A DNA stretch of 64,000 nt from assembly GCF_030814215.1 (NCBI RefSeq), contig NZ_JAUSUT010000001.1, positions 7,192,001 through 7,256,000 on the forward strand. The letters are read 5' to 3'. How positions within the stretch are numbered: the first letter of the stretch is position 1; every line of letters starts with the position of its first letter. The translations under genes and the position numbers were made by a program. The DNA comes from Amycolatopsis thermophila (GTDB lineage: Bacteria > Actinomycetota > Actinomycetes > Mycobacteriales > Pseudonocardiaceae). The notes beneath the pieces were generated by a model. That model saw only the letters and a program-made list of their open reading frames with translations. It was not told where the DNA came from and made no database searches. Positions 33,496 to 42,900 of this stretch are shown one piece after another.

Positions 33496-34359
33496 GTGCG
33501 TGTGGCGACCTGGAACGTGAACTCCGTGAAGCAGCGGGTGCCGAGGCTGCTGCCGTGGCTGGACCAGCGGCAGCCCGACGTGGTGTGCCTGCAGGAGACC
33601 AAACTGGCCGACGACGCGTTCCGCGACCTGCTCGGCGACGAGCTCGCCCAGCGCGGCTACGAGGTGGCGCTGGCCGGGGAACCGCGGTGGAACGGGGTCG
33701 CGATCCTGTCGAAGGCCGGGCTCGAGGACGTGGTCACCGGGGTGGCCGGTGCGCCCGGCTTCCCGCACCCCGAGGCGCGCGCGGTGGCCGCGACCTGCGG
33801 CGGCGTGCGCGTGCACTCGCTGTACGTGCCGAACGGCCGCACACCCGGGTCGGAGCACTACCAGTACAAGCTGGCGTGGCTGGCGGCGTTGCGGGACGTC
33901 GTGGCGGGCGGCCCGGAGGCGGTGATGCTGTGCGGCGACATGAACATCGCCCCCACCGACGCGGACGTCTTCGACCCCGAGGCCTACGTCGGCCAGACCC
34001 ACGTCACCGCCCCGGAGCGCGCCGCCCTGGCCGAGCTGACCGGTCTCGGCCTGCGGGACGTGATCCGGGATCGCTGGCCGTCCGAGCGCGTGTTCACCTA
34101 CTGGGACTACCGGGCCGGCATGTTCCACCAGGACCTCGGGATGCGCATCGACCTGGTGCTGGCCTCGGCGCCGGTCGCGGGCCGGGTCGCGGCCGCCTGG
34201 GTCGACCGGCACGCGCGCAAGGTCACCGGCCCGAGCGACCACGCCCCGGTGATCGTCGACCTGGACGAGGCCCCGGACGGCGACATCGGCCCCGTCGTCC
34301 CGCCACCGTCGGCGCCGCGGGCCCGGAAGGGCCGGGTCACGCTGCCGCAGTCGAAGTAA
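33496..34359 (+). CDS. xth: exodeoxyribonuclease III
   Basis: 287 residues of the Xth/ExoIII endonuclease-exonuclease-phosphatase fold: VRVATWNVNSVKQR at the start, catalytic CLQETKL, PNGRTPGSEHY, CGDMNIAPTDADV with the Asp/Asn pair, DYRAGMF, and SDHAPV with the final His. It repairs abasic sites and trims 3' ends. GTG 33496 is preferred to GTG 33487 because TAGCGT (33483-33488) is placed for a leaderless transcript and the family starts MRxATWN. A short C-terminal basic tail is extra. Confidence 0.9.
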   Translation: MRVATWNVNSVKQRVPRLLPWLDQRQPDVVCLQETKLADDAFRDLLGDELAQRGYEVALAGEPRWNGVAILSKAGLEDVVTGVAGAPGFPHPEARAVAATCGGVRVHSLYVPNGRTPGSEHYQYKLAWLAALRDVVAGGPEAVMLCGDMNIAPTDADVFDPEAYVGQTHVTAPERAALAELTGLGLRDVIRDRWPSERVFTYWDYRAGMFHQDLGMRIDLVLASAPVAGRVAAAWVDRHARKVTGPSDHAPVIVDLDEAPDGDIGPVVPPPSAPRARKGRVTLPQSK

Positions 34360-34399
34360 CCGCTCGGCACCACCCGCACCACGGTGCCTTCCGCGTTCG

Positions 34400-34418
34400 C
34401 GGCACGGAGAACGTGCCG
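34400..34418. terminator. hairpin between convergent xth and monooxygenase genes
   Basis: CGGCACG-GAGAA-CGTGCCG, a perfect 7-base stem with 5-base loop in the 100-base gap between two gene ends. It has no T-run, as is usual for high-GC Actinobacteria, and could serve both directions. Confidence 0.5.
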
Positions 34419-34460
34419 TCGGTCGCGGAACAGTTCGAGCAGGCGTCCGCGCTCCGTGCG

Positions 34461-36224
34461 CTACTCACCGTCCACCAGCACCTCGTCCATCCGGGACTCG
34501 CGCCAGTCGCGCAGCAGGTCGTGGAACACGACCGGACCCTTGCCGAAGGACTGCCGCCTGCGGGGCTTGCCTTCGTTGTTGTAGTAGCCGGGCGTGCACT
34601 CCGCGAGGAACTCCTCCAGGTCGGGCGCCGTCGCCTGGATCGTGTCGACCCACGCCGACTCGGCCTCGGCACTCGGCTCCACGCGGCACGCGCCGCGCTT
34701 GCGGGCCTGCGCGACGACCTCGGCGACGTGGTGGGCCTGCTCGTCCAGGACGTGCACGAAGTTGACCGAGCTGGCGTTCTGCAGCGGCCCCAGGTGGAAC
34801 AGGTTCGGGAACCCGTGGCTGTAGAAGCCGTGCAGCGTGCGCGGCCCGGTCCGCCACGACCCCAGCAGCGGCACACCGTCCCGGCCGAACACCGGCAGCC
34901 GACCGGACATCACGTCCGACCGGCCGACCTCGAACCCGGTCGCGAAGATGACGCAGTCCACTTCGTACTCCTCGTCACCGACGACGAGGGTCTTCCCGGT
35001 CATCCGCTCGACGCCGCCGTAGTCCGCGGTGTCCACCAGCGTGACGTTGGGCCGGTTGAACGTCTGCAGGTACTCGTCGCTGAACGTGGGACGCTTGCAC
35101 GCGTAGCGGTACCAGGGCTTGAGCTTCTCGGCCGTGGCGGGATCCTCGACGAGCGCGTCGACGCGGGCGCGCAGCTCGTTCATCTTGCGGAAGTCGGCGA
35201 TCTCCTCCTCCTCGGGCGACATCAGGACCACGTCCGTGGGCACCAGGTTGCGCAGCAGGTGCGCGCTGCCGGTCCAGGCGTCGGCGACCAGGTCCTCGTC
35301 CACCGGGTTGCCGGTGACGACGCGCAGGAAGTTCTCCCGCCGTCGCACCGCCCAGCCGGGCTCGAGCGACGCGGCCCACCCGGGGTCCGTGCGGCGGTTG
35401 CCGCGGTAGTCCACTGAGGACGGTGTGCGCTGGAAGACGTACAGGTGCTGCGCGTCGCGGCCCAGGTGGGGCACGACCTGGATGGCGGTCGCGCCGGTGC
35501 CGATGAGGGCGACGCGCTTGTCGGCCAGGCCGGTCAGGCCGCCGTTCGCGTCGCCGCCGGTGTAGCCGTAGTCCCACCGGCTGGTGTGGAAGGTGTGGCC
35601 TTCGAACGTGTCGATGCCCGGGATGCCGGGGAGCTTCGGCCGGTCGAGGGTCCCGCTGGACACGACCACGTACCGCGCGCGGATCCGGTCGCCGCGGTCG
35701 GTGCTGACCAGCCAGTCCGGGTCCTCCCAGCGCAGTTCGGTCACACCGGTCCGGAAGCAGGCGTCGCGGTAGAGGCCGTAGTGCCGGCCGATCGCCTGCG
35801 CGTGCCGGAGGATCTCCGCGCCGGGCGAGTACTTCCACTCGGGCACGTAGCCCAGCTCGTCCAGCAGCGGAAGGTACACAGAGGACTCGATGTCGCAGTG
35901 GATGCCCGGATAGCGGTTCCAGTACCACGTCCCGCCGAAGTCGCCGGCCTTCTCGATGACCCGGATGCTGTCGACGCCGGCCATCCGCAGCCGCGCGGCG
36001 GTGAGCAGACCGCCGAACCCGCCGCCGACGACCACCACCTCGACCCGGTCGTGCAGCGGATCACGGGTGAAACCGGGGGCGGCGTGCGGATCGTCGGCGT
36101 AGTAGCCGAAGCCGCCCTCCGCGCCCCGGTACTGGGCGGCACCCTCCGGCCGGACGCGGCGATCGCGTTCGGCGCGGTACCGGGCGCGCAGCGCCTCCAG
36201 GTCGAGTTCCGGATCCGTCGGCAT
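34461..36224 (-). CDS. flavin-containing monooxygenase, Baeyer-Villiger type
   Basis: 587 residues with two dinucleotide-binding motifs (VVVGGGFGGLLTAARL for FAD near residue 66 and LIGTGATAIQVVPHLG for NADPH near 235) separated by a Baeyer-Villiger-like fingerprint FEGHTFHTSRWDYG. The usual final Pro of FxGxxxHxxxWP is Asp here, as in some class B subgroups. It would insert oxygen into ketones or oxidise heteroatoms; substrate unknown. ATG 36224. Upstream lies a dyad (36245-36260), and a TetR regulator gene on the same strand, which may control it. Confidence 0.9.
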   Translation of the reverse strand: MPTDPELDLEALRARYRAERDRRVRPEGAAQYRGAEGGFGYYADDPHAAPGFTRDPLHDRVEVVVVGGGFGGLLTAARLRMAGVDSIRVIEKAGDFGGTWYWNRYPGIHCDIESSVYLPLLDELGYVPEWKYSPGAEILRHAQAIGRHYGLYRDACFRTGVTELRWEDPDWLVSTDRGDRIRARYVVVSSGTLDRPKLPGIPGIDTFEGHTFHTSRWDYGYTGGDANGGLTGLADKRVALIGTGATAIQVVPHLGRDAQHLYVFQRTPSSVDYRGNRRTDPGWAASLEPGWAVRRRENFLRVVTGNPVDEDLVADAWTGSAHLLRNLVPTDVVLMSPEEEEIADFRKMNELRARVDALVEDPATAEKLKPWYRYACKRPTFSDEYLQTFNRPNVTLVDTADYGGVERMTGKTLVVGDEEYEVDCVIFATGFEVGRSDVMSGRLPVFGRDGVPLLGSWRTGPRTLHGFYSHGFPNLFHLGPLQNASSVNFVHVLDEQAHHVAEVVAQARKRGACRVEPSAEAESAWVDTIQATAPDLEEFLAECTPGYYNNEGKPRRRQSFGKGPVVFHDLLRDWRESRMDEVLVDGE

Positions 36225-36244
36225 GCGCTGAGCCCCTAGTTAAA

Positions 36245-36260
36245 TCAAACGAGTGATTGA
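36245..36260. promoter_or_regulatory. dyad upstream of the monooxygenase (TCAAAC-GAGT-GATTGA)
   Basis: Imperfect palindrome (five of six positions paired) 21-36 bases before the monooxygenase ATG in an AT-richer patch that must contain its promoter. Possible TetR-type site. The remaining bases to 36455 show no gene. Confidence 0.35.
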
Positions 36261-36455
36261 AGAGTAGCAGGGCGCGGTCGAGCGTTCACACACTCGGGCT
36301 GATTCCGGGAAATGCCGGGCAGATGATCATGCCCTCGGTCGTTCACGCGGGGGACCGATCACCACAATCCACCGTGCGGCAAGCAGGGGCGGAACGCTGC
36401 GTCAACCGCCCCATGCAGTTCCGCGCGATCGCCACCGCCTCGAGCAGCCGGCGGA

Positions 36456-37055
36456 CTACGACGCCTGGGTCGCCAGGAAGTCGTCAACCAGGCGGGCGCA
36501 GAACGGCTCGTCGCTGGGGCGGCGGGTGATCAGCGCGTTGAACAGCAGCGGGCCGACGAGCCGGGACGCGGCGAAATCGGCGTCCGCACCGCCGGGGAGG
36601 CAGTCGGCCAGGACGGCGTCGAACGGGCGGCGGTAGGTGTCCACGACGTGCTCGCGCAGCGCGGTCAGCCGGCTGCGTTCGCCGTCGTCCGGCCCGGGTG
36701 GTCCGGACAGGCCGATCGTCGCCATCCAGACGAGCGCGGCCAGCGCCGGCGCCCGTTCGATCTGCTCCGCCTGCGCGAGCACCAACCGGAGCAGGCGCTG
36801 CCGCGGCGAGCCCGAGCCGGGCGGGCGCAGCGGCGGGATCAGCTCCTGGAACGCGGCCGCCAGGAGCTCGGTGCTGTTCGGGAAGTGGCGGTACAGGGTC
36901 GATCGCGCGACCCCGCTGCGTGCGGTGACCGCCTCGATCGTCACCTGCCGCACCCCGCCCTCGGCCAGCAGCTCGACGGCCGCGGAGAGGATGGCCGAGC
37001 GCGAGCGGTCCAGCCGCGGATCGCGTCGTCCGGGCGTCTGCTGCGTCGTCACCAC
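36456..37055 (-). CDS. TetR-family repressor
   Basis: 199 residues. N-terminal TetR helix-turn-helix: AILSAAVELLAEGGVRQVTIEAV, then ARSGVARSTLYRHFPNSTELL (about residues 20-62). The C-terminal domain is ligand-binding and not recognisable. GTG 37055 with GGGAGGGAG upstream. It is divergent from an MFS exporter, with a long inverted repeat in the 91-base gap covering the exporter's -10, the standard efflux-repressor arrangement. Confidence 0.9.
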   Translation of the reverse strand: MVTTQQTPGRRDPRLDRSRSAILSAAVELLAEGGVRQVTIEAVTARSGVARSTLYRHFPNSTELLAAAFQELIPPLRPPGSGSPRQRLLRLVLAQAEQIERAPALAALVWMATIGLSGPPGPDDGERSRLTALREHVVDTYRRPFDAVLADCLPGGADADFAASRLVGPLLFNALITRRPSDEPFCARLVDDFLATQAS

Positions 37056-37090
37056 CGGATTCTCCCTCCCGCGCCGAGAACCAGGTTCAG

Positions 37091-37121
37091 AACTGTCGGT
37101 ACTGCTACGATACCGGCAGTT
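37091..37121. promoter_or_regulatory. TetR operator: 11-base arms, 9-base centre
   Basis: AACTGTCGGTA and TACCGGCAGTT are complementary at 10 of 11 positions around CTGCTACGA. The centre includes an extended -10 (TGC then TACGAT, 37103-37111) for the rightward exporter, so a bound repressor dimer pair would directly block it and could also block the leftward repressor gene. Confidence 0.75.
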
Positions 37122-37146
37122 TCGTTTCCCGTCGGAGCGAGGTGGC

Positions 37147-38682
37147 ATGCGGGTAGACGCACCGCTGGAGGTCTCGGCACTGTCCACCGGCCGCCGGGCG
37201 TGGATCGTCGGCGTGATGTGCTCCGCGGTCGGCCTGGTGATCGCGATGGTGACGATCGTGAACACCGCGTTGCCCGCGCTGGCCGCGGACACCGGGGTGA
37301 GCCAGGCGCAGCAGACCTGGATCGTCGACGTGTACACGCTGGTGCTGGCGGCGCTCGTGCTGCCGATGGGGGCGCTGGGCGACCGGTACGGGCGCCGCGG
37401 GGTGCTGATCACCGGGCTGGTGGTGTTCGCGGTCAGTTGCGCCGCTCCCCTGGCCGCCGAGGCTCCGGGCTGGCTGATCACCGCCCGGGCGCTGACCGGG
37501 CTGGGCGCGGCGATGATCATGCCGGCGACGCTGTCGATCATCAACGCGAGCTTCCCGCCGGAGCGGCGCGGCCGGGCGATCGGCGTCTGGGCGGCGGTGG
37601 CCGGGCTCGGCGGGCTGGGTGGTCTGGTGATCGCCGGACTGCTGTTGCAGCACTTCTCGTGGCATTCGGTGTTCCTCGGCCCGGCCGTGTTGTCCGTGCT
37701 GCTCGCGCTGGCGTGCGCGACGGTGCCGACGTCGCGCGAGCGGGTCCACCACCGGTTCGACGCGGTGGGCGCGGTCCTGGGCGCGCTGGCGATCGGGGCG
37801 CTGGTGTTCGGGATCCTGCGCGCGGCGGATCTGGGGTGGGGCGACGCCGAGGTCGTCGGGGCGCTGGCCGGCGGTGTGGTGCTGGGGGCGGTGTTCGCGT
37901 GGTTCGAGGCGCGGCGGACGGCGCCGTTGCTGGACGTGCGGCTGTTCCTCAACCGCGCGTTCGCCACCGGGGCGGTGTCGGTGACCGTGCAGTTCACGGC
38001 GGCGTTCGGGGCGCTGTACGCGCTGGCGCAGTACCTGCAGCTGGTGCAGGGGTACAGCCCGCTCGAGTCGGGGCTGGTGCTGTGGCCGATCGCGGTGTCG
38101 GTGCTGCCGTTGTCGCTGGTCTCGGCGATCCTGGGGCAGCGGCTGGGGTTGGGACCGGTGACGTGCGCCGGGCTCGCGGTCGTGGTGGCCGGGGTGGTGC
38201 TGCTGGGGCGGCTCGGTCCGGACAGTTCGTACCCGGCGCTGGCGATCGCGGTGTGCGTGCTGGGCGGCGGGCTGGGGCTGACCGCGCCCGCGGCCACCGG
38301 CGCGATCCTGGACAACGTGCCGCCGGACAAGTACGGCGTGGCGTCCGCGGTGAACGACGCGACGCGGGAAATCGGTGCGGCGCTGGGAATCGCGCTCGCG
38401 GGAAGCGTCCTCTCGGCGACGTACACGGGCGCCGTCCACCCCGCGACGGCCGCACTCCCGCCGGCGGCCCGCGACCTCGCGGACGGTTCGCTCGCCGGAG
38501 CGCTCGCGGTGGCCGATCGGGCCGGCCCGGCGGGACCCCGGCTGGCGGCGGCCGCGCGAACCGCGTTCGCGGACGGGATGTGGTACAGCCTGCTGGCGCT
38601 GGCGGGCATCGTCGCGGCGGGGATCGTCGCCGCGGTGCTGCTCCGGCCGCCGCGCGACCGCCCCGGCCCGACGTCCGGGTGA
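37147..38682 (+). CDS. MFS drug exporter (DHA2, 14-helix type)
   Basis: 511 residues with about 14 membrane helices. Loop 2-3 motif GALGDRYGRRGVLITG, helix 1 IVNTALPALAAD, and helix 5 motif with GLGGLGGLVIAGLLL. This family (QacA/EmrB-like) exports hydrophobic compounds by proton exchange. ATG 37147 with a GAGGTGG site. Control by the divergent TetR regulator is strongly indicated by the operator over its -10. It ends convergent to the alcohol dehydrogenase with a hairpin between. Confidence 0.92.
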   Translation: MRVDAPLEVSALSTGRRAWIVGVMCSAVGLVIAMVTIVNTALPALAADTGVSQAQQTWIVDVYTLVLAALVLPMGALGDRYGRRGVLITGLVVFAVSCAAPLAAEAPGWLITARALTGLGAAMIMPATLSIINASFPPERRGRAIGVWAAVAGLGGLGGLVIAGLLLQHFSWHSVFLGPAVLSVLLALACATVPTSRERVHHRFDAVGAVLGALAIGALVFGILRAADLGWGDAEVVGALAGGVVLGAVFAWFEARRTAPLLDVRLFLNRAFATGAVSVTVQFTAAFGALYALAQYLQLVQGYSPLESGLVLWPIAVSVLPLSLVSAILGQRLGLGPVTCAGLAVVVAGVVLLGRLGPDSSYPALAIAVCVLGGGLGLTAPAATGAILDNVPPDKYGVASAVNDATREIGAALGIALAGSVLSATYTGAVHPATAALPPAARDLADGSLAGALAVADRAGPAGPRLAAAARTAFADGMWYSLLALAGIVAAGIVAAVLLRPPRDRPGPTSG

Positions 38683-38709
38683 GCGGCGGCCCGCCGTGGA
38701 CCGCCGCCC

Positions 38710-38733
38710 CCTCCGGAAGAACGGCTTCGGAGG
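38710..38733. terminator. hairpin between convergent exporter and alcohol dehydrogenase
   Basis: CCTCCGGAAG pairs with CTTCGGAGG (one bulged G) around a short loop in the 54-base gap between two gene ends. No T-run; probable bidirectional terminator. Confidence 0.4.
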
Positions 38734-38736
38734 AAC

Positions 38737-39855
38737 TCAGCTTTCGTGCAGGATGACGCCCCGGATGTTGCGTCCGGCGTGCATGTCGGCGTACGCCTGG
38801 TTGATCTCGTCCAGCGAGTAGGTGGTCGTGACGAGTTCGTCCAGCTTCAGGGTGCCCGCGCGGTACATCCGCGCCAGCCGGGTGATCTCGTACGACGGCG
38901 TGCCCATCCCGAAGATCACCCCCTGGATCCGCTTCTGCATCATCGACAGCGCCCACAGGTTGATCGGCAGGCCCTCGTCCTTCACGTCGCCGATCCCGGT
39001 GACCACCACGGTCCCGAACTTGCCGATCGCGTTCACCGCCTGCGCCACGTGGTCGCCGGTGGTGATACCGACCGTCACGATCGCCGAGTTCGCGCCCTGC
39101 CCGTTGGTCACCGAGCGCGCGAAGTCCGCCGCCTCGTCGATCCCGGCGAACGCGTGCGTCGCGCCCAGTTCCAGCGCCTTCTCGCGCTTGAAGGCCACCG
39201 GGTCGACCGCGACGACGTTCGCCGCGCCGCGGGCCCGCGCCCCCTGCACCGCGTTGATGCCCACACCGCCGACACCCATCACGATGATCGTGTCGCCCGC
39301 CGACACCTCCGCCGCGTACTCGGCCGAACCCCACCCCGTCGGCACCCCGCACGACAGCAGCGCGGCGACGTGGAACGGGATGTCCCGGTCGATCTTCGTC
39401 AGGGAGAACTCGGGCACGATCGCGTGCTGCGCGAACGTGCCGACCATCGTCATCTGCGCCACGTCGGCGCCGTTGTGGTGCGCCCGGTACGTGCCGTCGG
39501 CCATGCAGCCGCTCAGCGCGTACATGCCCAGGTCGCAGAGGTTGCCCCGCCCCGACGAGCAGGCCTCGCACCGCCCGCAGGACGGCACGAACTGCGCCAC
39601 CACGTGGTCCCCGACCGCGAGGTTGCGCACGCCCGGCCCGACCGCCTCGACGACACCCGCGCCCTCGTGCCCGCCGATGAGCGGCAGGTGCGGTGTCGGC
39701 ATGTCACCGGTCGTCGCGTGGTCGTCGGAGTGGCACAGGCCGGCCGCGTGGAACCGGACGCGCACCTCGTGGTCCGACGGCTCGTCCAGATCGATGTCCA
39801 CGATCTGCCATTTGCCCGGCTGTTCGAGCAGCGCGGCCGCCCGGGTTCGCATCAT
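38737..39855 (-). CDS. NDMA-dependent zinc alcohol dehydrogenase
   Basis: 372 residues of the medium-chain dehydrogenase family. Catalytic zinc ligands in GLCHSDDH and GGHEGAG, four-Cys structural zinc site (CGRCEACSSGRGNLC), cofactor loop GVGGVGINAVQGAR. The length and GTFAQHAIVPEFSLTKI region match actinobacterial alcohol dehydrogenases with tightly bound NAD that are assayed with N,N-dimethyl-4-nitrosoaniline. ATG 39855 (or the adjacent ATG). A KstR-like operator lies 40 bases upstream, hinting at a role in steroid, fatty alcohol or lipid side-chain oxidation (inference). Confidence 0.9.
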   Translation of the reverse strand: MMRTRAAALLEQPGKWQIVDIDLDEPSDHEVRVRFHAAGLCHSDDHATTGDMPTPHLPLIGGHEGAGVVEAVGPGVRNLAVGDHVVAQFVPSCGRCEACSSGRGNLCDLGMYALSGCMADGTYRAHHNGADVAQMTMVGTFAQHAIVPEFSLTKIDRDIPFHVAALLSCGVPTGWGSAEYAAEVSAGDTIIVMGVGGVGINAVQGARARGAANVVAVDPVAFKREKALELGATHAFAGIDEAADFARSVTNGQGANSAIVTVGITTGDHVAQAVNAIGKFGTVVVTGIGDVKDEGLPINLWALSMMQKRIQGVIFGMGTPSYEITRLARMYRAGTLKLDELVTTTYSLDEINQAYADMHAGRNIRGVILHES

Positions 39856-39894
39856 CGCCCACCTTCCACCGATCCAACGCCGACCGGCCGAAGG

Positions 39895-39908
39895 TAGAAC
39901 GAGTTCTA
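39895..39908. promoter_or_regulatory. KstR-like operator (TAGAACGAGTTCTA)
   Basis: A perfect 14-base palindrome that fits the known KstR consensus TNNAACNNGTTNNA at every fixed position. KstR is the TetR repressor of cholesterol catabolism in Mycobacterium and Rhodococcus. It sits in the 108-base gap upstream of the alcohol dehydrogenase. No kstR gene is in the window. Confidence 0.65.
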
Positions 39909-39930
39909 GTTCGAGTCAAGCCCGCCGGTC

Positions 39931-39956
39931 GCCGCTCCGGCGGGAACCGGAGCGGC
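39931..39956 (-). terminator. intrinsic terminator of the RHS toxin operon
   Basis: GCCGCTCCGG-CGGGAA-CCGGAGCGGC, a perfect 10-base stem starting 8 bases beyond the RHS stop. No T-run. It separates the toxin operon from the alcohol dehydrogenase promoter. Confidence 0.65.
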
Positions 39957-39963
39957 GAGCACG

Positions 39964-42900
39964 TCAGTCGTCCATGTCGACGTCGCCGTCGGCATCCCGC
40001 CGGGGGCGCTTCGCCGGGCGGCCGTCCGGCGTCAGCGGCGTGAGCGGGGAGTCCGGTGTGGACGGACCGGCGTTCGACGGTCCCGGCTGCGGTCCCTGGA
40101 TCTTCTGCCACGAGTGCCACGGCCCGCCCTGCTCCTTGAACTCGGGGTCGTCGCGGTCCCAGTACGCGCGCCTCCCGTGGTTGTCCGGTCCCGGGCTTTC
40201 GTAGCGCTCCTCCGACGACCCGCTCGCGTTCGACCGGCCGCGGTCCTCGATGCCGTGGTAGGTGCTCGTCTCCTTGTTGTGCTCGAGGTTGTCGTCCCGG
40301 GTGCTTTCCTTGCCGCCGTGGTGGTTCCAGTGCGTGCTGGCCGAGGGTTCGTGGCCGAGCACGCCCTTGCCGTGGCCCTTGATCTCGTTCTGGGGAAGGC
40401 CGGTGTAGGAGCCGCCGGGCTCCTTGGTGTCGAAGCGCCGGTTCGGGTCCATCAGCCAGTCCTTGAGGTCCTTGCCCTCAATCTTTTTGCCGGTCCTGGG
40501 GTCGATCGGGATGGGCGACTTGGCCGCTTCCTCCCACAGCGGGAGCATCTTGCTGTAGTCGTGGCTGGGATTGACGTAACCGGCCGCTTCGCGCCGGTTG
40601 TACTTGTAGACCTTCTCGCCCTTCTTGTTGAAGACGGGCTTTCCGGCCTTGTCCGTCTTCTGGGCGCCGTACTTCCCGGCCGGCGACAACTGCTGGTACA
40701 GGCTGCCGCCCGGCGAGTTCTTCGTCACCGGCGTCGCCGGGACGTTGGTGTTGACGGTGAGGTTCGGCTTCTTCCGCTTCCCCGTGGTCGTGCTCTGCTG
40801 CTTGGTGCCGTTCTTGCAGCTGCCCGGCGCGAGCCCGAGCGGGTCGGCCCATGTGTGCGGGTTGCTCACGTACGCGTAGTGGTTCGGGCCGGCCTGCAGC
40901 CCGAGCGGGTCGGGGCTGAGGTACCGCCCGAGCGCCGGGTCGTAGTAGCGGTGGAAGTTGTAGTGCAGCCCGGTCTCGGCGTCGAAGTACTGGCCCTGGT
41001 ACCGCAGCGGCGTGTCCACCGGGGCCGCGGCGCGCTCGACCACCGCGCCGAACACGCTCGTGCGCGCGAACCACGCGACCGCGCCCTGGTCGGTGACCAG
41101 TTCCGCGGGTGCGCCCGACGGCTCGGTGACGATGGCGTGGAACTGCTCGTCGACCCACTCCTGGGGCGACCGCGGCACGCGCTCGCGCTGGATCAGCGGG
41201 TGGAAGGTGTCCGGTTCGTAGTCCCACACCGTGACGCGCGTGCCGTCCGGGGCGGAGCGCGCCTGTTCGACGAGCACCTGGCCGTCCCAGGTGAAGTCGA
41301 CCCGCTCGAGCAGCTGGACGCCGTCGGCGGCGAAGTGCTCCTTGGCGGTCCGCCGCCCCAGTGGGTCGTAGGAGTAGCGCCACGAGGTGCCGTCCGGGAC
41401 GCGCACCCCGGCGAGCCGGCCGCGCGGGTCCCACTGGAACTGCCACACCAGCCCGCCGCGCTCACGCAGTACGACGCGACCCTGCGTGTCGTAGGTGTAG
41501 CGCGCCTGACCGGCCGCGGTGACCGCCGGGCCGGTGACCGCGCGGGGCCCGACGACGTCCGGCTCCGTCCGGGTCGGCCACACGGCCTCGGTGACGTTGC
41601 CCGCCGGGTCGTAGGCGTAGCGCTCGGTCCACCGCGGCGACCGCACCCCGGTGATCCGGCCACGGCTGTCCAGCGCGAACGCTCGTGGCCCGGTGAGCTG
41701 GTCCTGGATCGCGGTGAGCGGCCCGTCCGGCCGGTAGGTGTAGGCGCGCTGCTGGACCGGCTGCCCGGCCGGGCCGGTGATGGTCTGCGCGGCGACCGCG
41801 CCGCCGGGCGTCCACGTCTGGCTGATCGCCGCGCCGCTGTCCAGCTCGCGGCGCACCTCCCGGCCGGCCAGGTCGTGCGCGAACCGCAGGCGGCGCCCGC
41901 CGGCGTGCACGGCGACCGGCTGGTCGTTGCCGTCGTACTCCCACACGCTCTCCGCGCCCGAGGGCGTGGCGCGCCGCACGCGGCGCCCCTGGGCGTCGTA
42001 GGAGGAGCGGACGGTGCGGCCGTTGATCGTCTCGGCGACGACCCGCCCGGCCGCGTCCCGCTCGAACGTGATCCGGCTCGTGCCGTCATCGGCGGAGGTC
42101 ACCCAGCCCAGCGCGCTGTAGGTGTAGCGGGTGGTGACACCGGCGGTGGTCTCCTCCACCACGTTGCCGGCCGCGTCGTAGCGCCGCGTCGTGACCTGCC
42201 CCGACGGGTCCGTGCGCTCGACCATCCGGCCCGCGGCGTCGTAGGCGTAGCGCGTGGTCAGACCCCCGAAATCGGTCTCCCGCACCAGGTTCCCGGCCGC
42301 GTCGTAGTCGTAGCGCCAGACCAGGCCCTGCTCGTTGGTGACCGCGACCAGCCGGGTTTCGGTGTCGTAGGCGAACTCGACGCGGCTGCCGTCCGGACGG
42401 ATCTCCGCCGACGGCAGGTCGAAGTGGGTGACCTCGGCCCGGGTGACCCCGGCGACCGCGTCGGTGTGGGACCGGTTGTTGCCCTCGCCGTCGTAGACCC
42501 ACTGCTCGAGCGCGCCGTCGGCGTGCCGGTGCCAGGCCAGCCGGCCGTCCACGGTGTAGCCGAAGCGTTCCACCGCGCCGAGCGGGTCGGTCACGGCGAC
42601 GACCCGGCCGAAGCGGTCCCGCTCGTAGCGGGTCACGGCGCCGCGCGGGTCGGTCACGGCCACCGGCAGGCCGCCGTCGTCGTACCGGATCGACTGCGTG
42701 TTGCCCAGGGCGTCGGTGACGGCCGCGACGTTGCCGCGCTCGTCGTAGGCGTACGTCGTCGTCGCGCCGTCGGGCTCGGTCACGCGGATCAGGCGCCCGG
42801 CTTCGTCGTACTCCCAGCGCGTGACGACGCCCGGAGCCTCCGACATCGTGACCGGAAGCCCCGCACCGTCGCGTTCGAACGAGATCTCCACACCGTCCGG

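Noticed and set aside
36456-38609. Minus-strand frame fusing the TetR regulator to a long Ser/Thr/Ala-rich N-terminus
   Set aside because: The extension is antisense to the MFS gene and would cross the TetR operator; the regulator's own GTG and ribosome binding site are clear.
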